Origin: Clostridia bacterium
Lineage (GTDB): Bacteria > Bacillota_A > Clostridia > Lachnospirales > Cellulosilyticaceae
NCBI GenBank assembly: GCA_029239935.1
Contig: JARBTY010000097.1
Span: forward strand, 1 to 10,499
Direction: 5' to 3'
DNA: 10,499 nt
In this document: in pieces, positions 5,064 through 10,499 of the stretch
Layout: each line of letters opens with the position of its first letter
Numbering within the stretch: the stretch's first letter is position 1
Notes under the pieces: generated by a model
What the model saw: only the letters and a program-made list of their open reading frames with translations
Databases searched by the model: none
What the model was told of the DNA's origin: nothing
Program-made: the position numbers and the translations under genes

Positions 5064-6464
5064 ATGATAAAAACTTATGTACTGGATACCAATATTCTAA
5101 TCCAATCACCCCATGCCTTGCTTGCTTTTGAAGATAACAAGGTTGTTCTTCCTATTGCTGTATTGGAAGAATTAGATAAGTTAAAAACTGAGGAAGGGGA
5201 AAGAGGTATCAATGCCAGACAAACAATACGGTATTTAGAACAATTAAGGCAAAACGGTAATCTATTTGAAGGTGTAACCTTAGAAACAGGTGGACTTCTT
5301 AAAATCGAAGCAAATTTCGCTCATGTTGAACTGCCCTATGGTTTCGGTTCAGATGTAAATGATAACCGTATCTTAAAGATTTGTAAAGGATTGGCAGAAA
5401 AAGGTGAGTCTATCGTTCTTGTAACCAAGGATATTCTAGTTCGCTTAAAATCCCAGCGGATTGGTATCGCCGCTGAGGATTTTACAACAGAACAATCTCC
5501 TCACCTACAGGAGCAGTATACCGGTAGGCTGGAGGTCTATGCATCTGATCATGCAATGAGCGATTTCAAGAAAAAAGGTCTTCTTCCCGAGCAGGTTTAT
5601 CAATATACTAAGGTAGAAACCCAAATTTCAGACAGTTTGCCCAGTGTTGTAAAACCAGAAATTTGTCCAGTTTACAATCAGTTTTTTATTATCCATTCTG
5701 AAACTAATGAGAAGAAAACGCTGTTAGGCCGCTTCAACGGCAAACGCATTGTTCCATTAAAAAGTCTTAAGGAAGAGCCTTTTGGGGTACAGCCTAAAAA
5801 TGTAGGCCAAAAATTTTTACAGGAGGCCTTAATGATGGAACCGGACATAGCTCCTTTAGTAATCGTTAAAGGTCCTGCCGGTACCGCTAAAACCTTCTAT
5901 TCTCTTGCTGTGGGACTGGACAAGATATTTAAAGAAGCTAAAAAAAATTATAGAAAGATACTGATTACAAGACCCAATATGCAGTTTGACAATGATATAG
6001 GTTTTCTTCCCGGTACAGAGCAGGAAAAGATTGCCCCCTACTTAAGGCCTATTATTGATAATCTTGAAATCTTGGTAGACCAAAGTGAAAACGAGCGGTA
6101 TAAGAATGAGAAGGAATTACGTGGTAAAATTGACGAACTGTTTGCTCGTGAAATCATTACGACAGAAGCAATGAATTTCATCAGAGGTCGTTCCATCACC
6201 TATACCTATCTTATTATTGATGAAGCCCAGAATCTGACTCCCAAACAGGTAAAGGGCATTGTGACAAGAGTAGGAAAAGGTACTAAGGTTATCCTCCTCG
6301 GGGATCCTGGGCAGATAGACCATCCTCTTTTAGATGAACGCACCAATGGACTTAGCTATGCTTCCGAAAAGATGAAAGGGAGTCCGCTATGCTATCAGAT
6401 AACCATGCTGACAGAGGAGTGTGAAAGATCCGCCCTAGCCCTAGATGCTGCCCAAAGGATGTAG
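5064..6464 (+). CDS. PIN-PhoH family ATPase (YlaK/PhoH2-like)
   Basis: This 466-residue protein is a fusion of an N-terminal PIN nuclease-like domain and a C-terminal PhoH ATPase, full length for the YlaK/PhoH2 type. The PIN part opens YVLDTNILIQSP (Asp8), with acidic residues in AVLEELDKLK (Glu35/36) and FGSDVNDNRIL. The PhoH part has a Walker A GPAGTAKT at residues 270-277 and a Walker B LIIDEAQN with Asp386-Glu387, then VILLGDPGQID. Family members in mycobacteria have RNA helicase and RNase activity; the role in Clostridia is not settled. The ATG has a good AGGAGG 5 nt upstream. No separate promoter is evident between the preceding terminator and the gene. It is the largest cargo gene of element 2, and I see no sign of decay. 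A copy on the core chromosome would show that this one is an accessory paralogue. Confidence 0.92.
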   Translation: MIKTYVLDTNILIQSPHALLAFEDNKVVLPIAVLEELDKLKTEEGERGINARQTIRYLEQLRQNGNLFEGVTLETGGLLKIEANFAHVELPYGFGSDVNDNRILKICKGLAEKGESIVLVTKDILVRLKSQRIGIAAEDFTTEQSPHLQEQYTGRLEVYASDHAMSDFKKKGLLPEQVYQYTKVETQISDSLPSVVKPEICPVYNQFFIIHSETNEKKTLLGRFNGKRIVPLKSLKEEPFGVQPKNVGQKFLQEALMMEPDIAPLVIVKGPAGTAKTFYSLAVGLDKIFKEAKKNYRKILITRPNMQFDNDIGFLPGTEQEKIAPYLRPIIDNLEILVDQSENERYKNEKELRGKIDELFAREIITTEAMNFIRGRSITYTYLIIDEAQNLTPKQVKGIVTRVGKGTKVILLGDPGQIDHPLLDERTNGLSYASEKMKGSPLCYQITMLTEECERSALALDAAQRM

Positions 6465-6493
6465 GTGTAAATAAGGTTACGTATAATGGCCTA

Positions 6494-6544
6494 ATAAAGC
6501 AGATAGTTAGGTTTTGTTTTAACATTGACCACTATCTGCTTTAT
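6494..6544. terminator. Inverted repeat between phoH and the convergent 61-aa gene, likely bidirectional terminator
   Basis: The arms 6494-6507 and 6531-6544 (core AAAGCAGATAGT / ACTATCTGCTTT) pair perfectly over 14 bp with a 23-nt loop. It lies between two converging genes. The T-tracts on both sides are weak, so termination is plausible rather than certain. Confidence 0.6.
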
Positions 6545-6567
6545 ATATCAATTTTGCAATATAAAAT

Positions 6568-6753
6568 TTAATTTTCTATTAATTGACTGAATATTTGTTT
6601 TTGAATAGATAGAGGTAGTTCTTTCACCTGCTCTATTGTCTTGAGGACTAGAAATCTAGTCACTTGTTCTTCCACATAACTTCCCTTGGTACTTTCTATG
6701 GGTGATTTATCCCTCCAAAACAAATTGACTTCATAGATCTTTGCAGTCCTCAC
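6568..6753 (-). CDS. 61-aa hypothetical protein of element 2 (candidate recombination directionality factor)
   Basis: GTG at 6753-6751 is preceded by AGGAGGGG with about 6 nt spacing and opens a 61-residue frame beginning MRTAKIYEVNLFWRDKSPIE. The middle is TKGSYVEEQVTRFLVLKTIE and the end QVKELPLSIQKQIFSQLIEN, so the second half is predicted helical and amphipathic. There is no membrane segment and I recognise no family. It is the gene nearest LSR2 and is transcribed away from it. Excision by large serine recombinases needs a small partner protein (for SP-beta the 58-aa SprB). As the only small soluble protein in the element it is the best positional candidate, but nothing in its sequence proves this. 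Confidence 0.6.
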   Translation of the reverse strand: MRTAKIYEVNLFWRDKSPIESTKGSYVEEQVTRFLVLKTIEQVKELPLSIQKQIFSQLIEN

Positions 6754-6880
6754 TTCGCCCCTCCTGACTAAAGAAAATTTAACAAGTACTATTCATAGTA
6801 TTATCTCATCCAATATACTTGAGGATAGGATGTTTTGATTGTTCACACGCTATAAGTCCTTTATAAATCATATGCTACTA

Positions 6881-6909
6881 TTGACTTGTACTATACTTTC
6901 AAAAATATT
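6881..6909 (+). promoter_or_regulatory. Possible promoter of LSR2
   Basis: TTGACT (6881-6886), a 17-bp spacer and AATATT (6904-6909) could drive LSR2 with a leader of about 100 nt. The match is moderate. TACTAT occurs at 6876-6881 and 6889-6894, 13 bp apart, and with its inverse at 6787-6800. I could not find a convincing sigma-E or sigma-K promoter by eye. Confidence 0.3.
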
Positions 6910-6959
6910 ACCACAGAAGATACAGAAGTCTATGGCTTATATTTTATATTTCTAGTTTT

Positions 6960-7016
6960 AATCTCCTCCTCGAATTAATATGATAAATAATAATACAGCA
7001 CACTAAGGAGGGGGTT
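6960..7016 (+). promoter_or_regulatory. Leader hairpin that can sequester the LSR2 ribosome binding site
   Basis: AATCTCCTCCT (6960-6970) can pair with AGGAGGGGGTT (7006-7016) over 11 consecutive positions, two of them G-U. The second arm is the whole Shine-Dalgarno of LSR2 and ends at the base before its ATG. The 35-nt loop is AT-rich. Such a fold would hold translation down. Confidence 0.45.
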
Positions 7017-8696
7017 ATGAAAATTGCAATATATGCACGAAAGTCACGAATGACAGATAAAGGTGACTCTATCGAAAATCAAATATCCCTTTGTAAACAA
7101 TACGCAGCAATACATTTTCAAGATGCAGTCTTTACTGAATATAAAGATGAAGGCTATAGCGGCAGTAATACTAATAGACCAGCTTTTAAAGAACTCCTGC
7201 AAAATTTTAAAAAAGACCACTATGATGTTCTTATATGCTATCGTCTAGACCGTATTAGCCGTAATGTTCTGGATTTTTCTTCTACTCTTGATCGGTTGAC
7301 TAAAAACAACATTGCTTTTGTATCCATTAAAGAAAACTTTGATACAACAACACCTATGGGCCGTGCTATGCTTCATATTTCTTCTGTTTTTGCACAACTT
7401 GAAAGAGAAACGATTGCAGAACGTATTCGTGACAACATGCTTGAACTTTCTAAAACCGGCAGATGGTTAGGGGGTACCACGCCCTTGGGTTATCAATCAA
7501 AAAAAATGACTTATGACGGAGAGCATCATAAAATAAAGCATTATACAATACTAGAAGTAGATACTTCTACTGCACCCATTGCGAAGCTTATTTTCAAAAA
7601 GTATATCGAACTTGGTAGTTTGTCTCAGCTTGAAAGTTATTTGATGCAAAAAGGATTTCGTACACTGCATAATAAATTTTATCACCCTCATGTTTTAAGA
7701 AATATTCTTGCCAATCCTGTCTATACAATGGCAGATCAGACTATTTATGATTATTTTTATAAGCTTGATGCCTATATAGCTCATCCTAAAGAAGATTTTA
7801 CAGGTAACTGTGGTCTCATGGTCTATAACAAAAACAGACAAGGAAAAACTATCTACAAAAATGATGTATCTGAGTGGGTTGTAGCTATTGGTCAGCATCA
7901 GCCTCTCATTAGTAGTACCTCATGGTTAGAGGTACAAAAGCAACTGTCTTCAAATGTCCACAGGGCCATCCCCCATAATCATCAGTCAAATCACGCTCTT
8001 TTAACAGGGATCATCAGTTGTGAACACTGCGGAGCCCCTATGAAGGTTACTAATCAAGCTGTTCTTAAAGATGGTTCAATAAGCTATATTTACCGCTGTA
8101 CAACTAAACTGAAAAGTCATGGGACACTTTGTCATATTCAAAATGCTAAAGGGCATTATCTAGATACTGCTATTATTGATAAAATTAAAGGAATGATTGC
8201 CAATAAGGACTATCTGATTGAAAAGCTATCCCATGAGCGCCTGATGACTACTTCTCACCAGCTGAAAACAGAAAAAAGCGTTTCAGTACTTGAAGAGGAA
8301 TTAGGACAAAATGAAAAAGCTGTTTCTAAACTTGTAAGACTGATTGCTTCTTGTGAAGATGCACTGATGGAGGAGGCCTATCATGATGAAATAATCAGCC
8401 TTCACAAAGACCAGATGGTCTTAAAGGAAAAAATTTCGGAACTTAAAAATGAGGAAAATCAAGATTACAAACTAGCTCAAAATATTGATGTTATCGTAGC
8501 TGCCTTAAAAAACTTTGATCAACGTATTGATGAGGCTTCTATAAATGAAAAGCGTCTCCTTTTACAATCCATTGTTCACTCTGTTACTTGGGATGGAAGT
8601 AAAGTGAATGTGTATCTTTATAAATCTAAACAGGATTTTGAAAATAACAACCGTAATTCTCAGCATAGTCGCAAAATCTCTTATGAGAAACAGTAA
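7017..8696 (+). CDS. Large serine recombinase LSR2 (integrase/excisionase of element 2)
   Basis: This 559-residue large serine recombinase is clearly related to LSR1. It begins MKIAIYARKS with Ser10 as expected nucleophile, then DEGYSGSNTNRPAF, YRLDRISRN and SSVFAQLERETIAERIRDNM. The recombinase domain follows, then a zinc ribbon with Cys335, Cys338, Cys361 and Cys372 at the same spacing as in LSR1, and a coiled coil (about 410-490). The ATG is unambiguous, with AAGGAGGGGG just upstream. The gene lies at the right end of element 2, co-oriented with dpaB, and its last codons run across attR: with crossover at 8684-8685, the final residues EKQ and the stop are read from dpaB DNA. In the excised circle the tail would be different. 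It should mediate integration into and excision from dpaB. Confidence 0.95.
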   Translation: MKIAIYARKSRMTDKGDSIENQISLCKQYAAIHFQDAVFTEYKDEGYSGSNTNRPAFKELLQNFKKDHYDVLICYRLDRISRNVLDFSSTLDRLTKNNIAFVSIKENFDTTTPMGRAMLHISSVFAQLERETIAERIRDNMLELSKTGRWLGGTTPLGYQSKKMTYDGEHHKIKHYTILEVDTSTAPIAKLIFKKYIELGSLSQLESYLMQKGFRTLHNKFYHPHVLRNILANPVYTMADQTIYDYFYKLDAYIAHPKEDFTGNCGLMVYNKNRQGKTIYKNDVSEWVVAIGQHQPLISSTSWLEVQKQLSSNVHRAIPHNHQSNHALLTGIISCEHCGAPMKVTNQAVLKDGSISYIYRCTTKLKSHGTLCHIQNAKGHYLDTAIIDKIKGMIANKDYLIEKLSHERLMTTSHQLKTEKSVSVLEEELGQNEKAVSKLVRLIASCEDALMEEAYHDEIISLHKDQMVLKEKISELKNEENQDYKLAQNIDVIVAALKNFDQRIDEASINEKRLLLQSIVHSVTWDGSKVNVYLYKSKQDFENNNRNSQHSRKISYEKQ

Positions 8697-8701
8697 GCCT
8701 G
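8669..8701. other. attR of element 2 (right junction in dpaB, inside the LSR2 3' end)
   Basis: Homology to DpaB resumes at AGA (8686-8688), which begins RNSKPVIVAISTND. The bases shared with attL at a 5,074-bp offset are GCAAA 8671-8675, CT 8678-8679 and TG 8684-8685. The site overlaps the last codons of LSR2. Confidence 0.75.
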
Positions 8702-8916
8702 TTATTGTAGCGATATCAACCAATGATGGCCTTGGACTTAACTTCAAAAACATAGGCACTCTCATGCCTAACCAACATGTTTATTTTGTTCCATTTGGCC
8801 AAGATGACAGCATTAAAAAAACTAACTCGCTTGTAGCTGATTTGTCTAAAGTGCCTGAAACAATTGCACTGGCACTTGACCATATTCAGATACAACCTGT
8901 ATTAATTGAGTATTGA
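8684..8916 (+). CDS. dpaB: Dipicolinate synthase subunit B, 3' part; separated from its start by element 2
   Basis: This fragment encodes the last 76 residues of DpaB: RNSKPVIVAISTNDGLGLN, then FVPFGQDDSIKKTNSLVADL and LDHIQIQPVLIEY, which align over the whole length with the C-terminus of B. subtilis SpoVFB. It has no ribosome binding site; the open frame extends left to 8608 only because it runs inside LSR2. An ATG at 8683-8685 in this frame arises at the junction and lacks a Shine-Dalgarno. Joined to 3255-3611 it completes a 195-aa protein. It is free of stops or frameshifts, which argues for selection on the rejoined gene. A strong terminator follows directly. Confidence 0.92.
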
Positions 8917-8961
8917 GCATAAAAAGTGTCCCTAACAAAAAATTAGGGACACTTTTTATGC
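8917..8961. terminator. Strong bidirectional terminator between dpaB and dut
   Basis: Arms 8917-8935 and 8943-8961 (core AAAGTGTCCCTAA / TTAGGGACACTTT) pair perfectly over 19 bp around a 7-nt loop, with A- and T-runs built into the stem base. It starts right after the dpaB stop and overlaps the last codons of dut, ending both converging operons. Confidence 0.9.
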
Positions 8962-9411
8962 TTTTCCAGTATGACCAAATCCTCCGTCACCACGTAGTGT
9001 AGTGCCTAGCCTATCTGTCAAAATCAAATCAACTTGTTCCACACGCTGAATAACCATTTGCGCAATACGGTCGCCTCTGTTAATCTTAAAAGGTTCTTTG
9101 CCCCAGTTAATAAGTATGATTTTAATCTCTCCTCTATAATCTGCATCAATCGTTCCAATGCCATTAACAAGGCCAACACCATGTTTGGCGGCAAGACCAC
9201 TTCTGCCTCTAATCTGCGCTTCAAAACCTTCTGGAAGTTCAATAGCTATCCCTGTTGAAATAAGGGTATATTCCCCCGGCTCAAGCAAATACTCCTCATG
9301 GATATGGGCACATAGATCAACACCGGATGACCCCTTTGTCATATACTGCGGAACCTTTAAGTCCTCTGCTCCTGAGAGCCTTTTTATAAATACTCTTATT
9401 TTTTCATCCAC
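8956..9411 (-). CDS. dut: dUTP diphosphatase (dUTPase)
   Basis: This 151-residue protein hydrolyses dUTP to dUMP and pyrophosphate, keeping uracil out of DNA and supplying the dTMP pathway. All five motifs of the homotrimeric dUTPases are present: SSGVDLCA (residues 28-35), RGRSGLA (68-74), GTIDADYRGE (86-95, with catalytic Asp89 and the uracil-selecting Tyr92), RGDRIAQMV (112-120) and the glycine-rich RGDGGFGHTG near the C-terminus. The GTG start at 9411-9409 has AAGGAG about 9 nt upstream, and length is normal. It converges on dpaB with a shared terminator. It is a housekeeping-type gene on the chromosomal side of the element; prophages also carry dut, but here it lies outside both elements. 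Confidence 0.96.
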   Translation of the reverse strand: MDEKIRVFIKRLSGAEDLKVPQYMTKGSSGVDLCAHIHEEYLLEPGEYTLISTGIAIELPEGFEAQIRGRSGLAAKHGVGLVNGIGTIDADYRGEIKIILINWGKEPFKINRGDRIAQMVIQRVEQVDLILTDRLGTTLRGDGGFGHTGKA

Positions 9412-9454
9412 ACGTATACACTCCTTATTCTAAAATCTAATCATCTGTTCTTTT

Positions 9455-9483
9455 ATTATACTCATATTTATAAATAACTTCAA
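9455..9483 (-). promoter_or_regulatory. Sigma-A promoter of dut
   Basis: On the reverse strand TTGAAG (9483-9478), a 17-bp spacer and a perfect TATAAT (9460-9455) stand about 45 nt upstream of the dut start. Confidence 0.7.
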
Positions 9484-9550
9484 ATAGGTGTAAAATAACT
9501 TGATGATTTTTGTCAAAACAATGTTCCCAAAGGTTTTATTGATAGTTTAG

Positions 9551-9579
9551 TTGAATTATATGCAAAAAATAGGTATAAT
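9551..9579 (+). promoter_or_regulatory. Sigma-A promoter of the mltG-like gene
   Basis: TTGAAT (9551-9556), a 17-bp spacer and a perfect TATAAT (9574-9579) stand 30 nt upstream of the ATG at 9610. It is divergent from the dut promoter. Confidence 0.7.
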
Positions 9580-9609
9580 TTTTATAAAACAATACTTAAG
9601 GAGAATACT

Positions 9610-10499
9610 ATGTTTAAAAGAATCTCTATGTTAAGGTTTATATTGAGTACTGTTCTGAGTTTGGCCTTACTTATAATATGTGTACTTGGAAGTACTAAAG
9701 CCTTTTCTTACTTTTTTAATTATACATCTCATATCATTACAAGCGAGACGCAAAGAGAGAACAATCCTAATATTACGGATATCACTGTAGAAATCTCAGA
9801 TGAAACCACTATCGAAGATTTAGCGGCTTTTCTCTATGAAAAAGAATTTATCTCTAACCCTTTCTATTTTAGGCTTGAAAGTAAGTTAAGTCAGTTAGAT
9901 ACACAGCTCAAACCCGGACAATATTCTGTTAGTAGTAATATGTCCAGTGCGGAAATTCTAAAAGTACTTACAGCCAATATGGAAAATGAAGAAGAAACTA
10001 TTAAATTTACTATTCCAGAAGGCTATACAATAGTACAAATAGCCGAAAGATTAGATAATCTAGACATCGTGACAAAAGAAGCTTTTATTGATGCTGTTAA
10101 CAAACGTGAATATGATTACGACTTTTTAAATACGATTCCAAGCAACAGTAAATATGCTCTTGAGGGCTATCTTTTTCCTGATACTTACATCATCAGGCAA
10201 GATGCAACACCAGAAGAAATCATTATCAAGATGCTCAATCGATTTGATGAAGTTATCTCTAAATATTCTGCTTATTTAAACACCTCTCCTTACGATCTTA
10301 ATCAAATCCTCGCAATTGCTTCTATGATTGAGCAAGAAGCTAAATTAAGTGAAGAAAGACCTATTATTTCAGGTGTTATCTATAATAGACTTCATGCAGA
10401 AATAAAACTTCAAATGTGTTCGACCATACAATATGTATTAGAAAAAAGAAAAGCAGCGCTTTCTTACTCAGACTTACAAGTTAACTCTCCTTACAATAC
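9610..10499 (+). CDS. mltG: Endolytic murein transglycosylase MltG/YceG-like, partial (3' end outside window)
   Basis: The frame opens at ATG 9610 with AAGGAGA upstream and is open to the window edge (296 codons). Residues 7-25 (LRFILSTVLSLALLIICVLG) form a membrane anchor, leaving the rest outside the cell. A LysM-like region follows (about 46-115: ETTIEDLAAFLYEKEFI, LKPGQYSVSSNMS, FTIPEGYTIVQIAERL), then the YceG domain with YALEGYLFPDTYII and ILAIASMIEQEAK. Glu241 there corresponds to the catalytic glutamate of E. coli MltG. The later motif reads MCSTIQYVL, a variant of the usual DPTVIY type. MltG cleaves nascent glycan strands and ends their elongation. The family in Clostridia fits; the C-terminus is cut off by the window. 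Confidence 0.88.
   Translation, partial: MFKRISMLRFILSTVLSLALLIICVLGSTKAFSYFFNYTSHIITSETQRENNPNITDITVEISDETTIEDLAAFLYEKEFISNPFYFRLESKLSQLDTQLKPGQYSVSSNMSSAEILKVLTANMENEEETIKFTIPEGYTIVQIAERLDNLDIVTKEAFIDAVNKREYDYDFLNTIPSNSKYALEGYLFPDTYIIRQDATPEEIIIKMLNRFDEVISKYSAYLNTSPYDLNQILAIASMIEQEAKLSEERPIISGVIYNRLHAEIKLQMCSTIQYVLEKRKAALSYSDLQVNSPYN

Larger units (their letters stand above)
3610..8683. mobile_element. Element 2: 5,074-bp serine-recombinase intervening element inside dpaB (complete)
   Basis: The element is bounded by the two dpaB fragments, and its removal restores the gene in frame with no lost or added codon. It carries a DUF3021 membrane protein and a LytTR regulator (minus strand), a 48-aa membrane peptide, a PIN-PhoH ATPase, a 61-aa minus-strand protein and LSR2 at the right end. 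There are no phage structural, replication or conjugation genes. It is therefore a minimal, integrase-driven element, not a prophage. The size does not depend on which shared bases are the true crossover, because the flanks align without gaps. Confidence 0.88.

Noticed and set aside
6869..6877. CATATGCTA as a sigma-K -10 box (CATANNNTA) in front of LSR2
   Set aside because: The -10 pattern matches, but no AC -35 stands at the required 16-17 bp, and a nine-base AT-rich pattern is weak evidence alone.
8608..8916. A free-standing 102-aa gene containing the dpaB 3' part
   Set aside because: Its first 25 codons lie inside LSR2 in another frame and show no DpaB similarity; there is no Shine-Dalgarno.
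3255..8916. Plain decay of a dipicolinate operon by unrelated mobile elements
   Set aside because: All three visible fragments are free of stops and frameshifts, the dpaB join is exact, the ATGA overlap and terminator are intact, and each element has an intact recombinase. Decay is not strictly excluded if the insertions are very recent.
9024..9433. Other open frames across dut on both strands
   Set aside because: dut carries all five dUTPase motifs, so these are out-of-frame shadows.

Overview
The window looks like low-GC DNA from an endospore-forming Firmicute of the Clostridia type: AT-rich, with strong AGGAGG-type ribosome binding sites, TTG/GTG starts and a dipicolinate synthase operon. 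The species cannot be named from the sequence.

The central observation is that the two-gene dipicolinate synthase operon (dpaA-dpaB, also called spoVFA-spoVFB), which makes the spore-core metabolite dipicolinic acid, is interrupted twice. Each interruption is by a mobile element that carries its own large serine recombinase (LSR) at its right end. Element 1 (position 1 to about 2748; its left end is outside the window) sits inside dpaA. It shows a temperate-phage-like lysogeny module: a divergent Cro-like and CI-like HTH pair with repeated 14-bp operators, then LSR1. The 3' part of dpaA follows (about 2746-3258), overlapping the dpaB start by 4 nt. Element 2 (about 3610-8683, 5,074 bp, fully in the window) sits inside dpaB. 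It carries a DUF3021 membrane protein and a LytTR regulator on the minus strand, a 48-aa membrane peptide, a PIN-PhoH ATPase, a 61-aa minus-strand protein and LSR2. The 3' part of dpaB follows (8684-8916). Removing 5,074 bp joins the dpaB halves in frame, without gap or duplication, into a 195-aa protein of normal family length.

This is the layout of sporulation intervening elements (skin in sigK, SP-beta in spsM of Bacillus subtilis), in which a recombinase excises the element in the mother cell. Here two related recombinases appear to guard two successive genes of one operon, so DPA synthesis would need two separate excisions. Excision itself is inferred, not seen.

Right of the operon lies ordinary chromosome: a perfect bidirectional terminator, dut (dUTPase, minus strand) and, divergently, the start of an mltG-like gene that runs off the window. 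Each of these two genes has a recognisable sigma-A promoter. No rRNA, tRNA or CRISPR array was seen.
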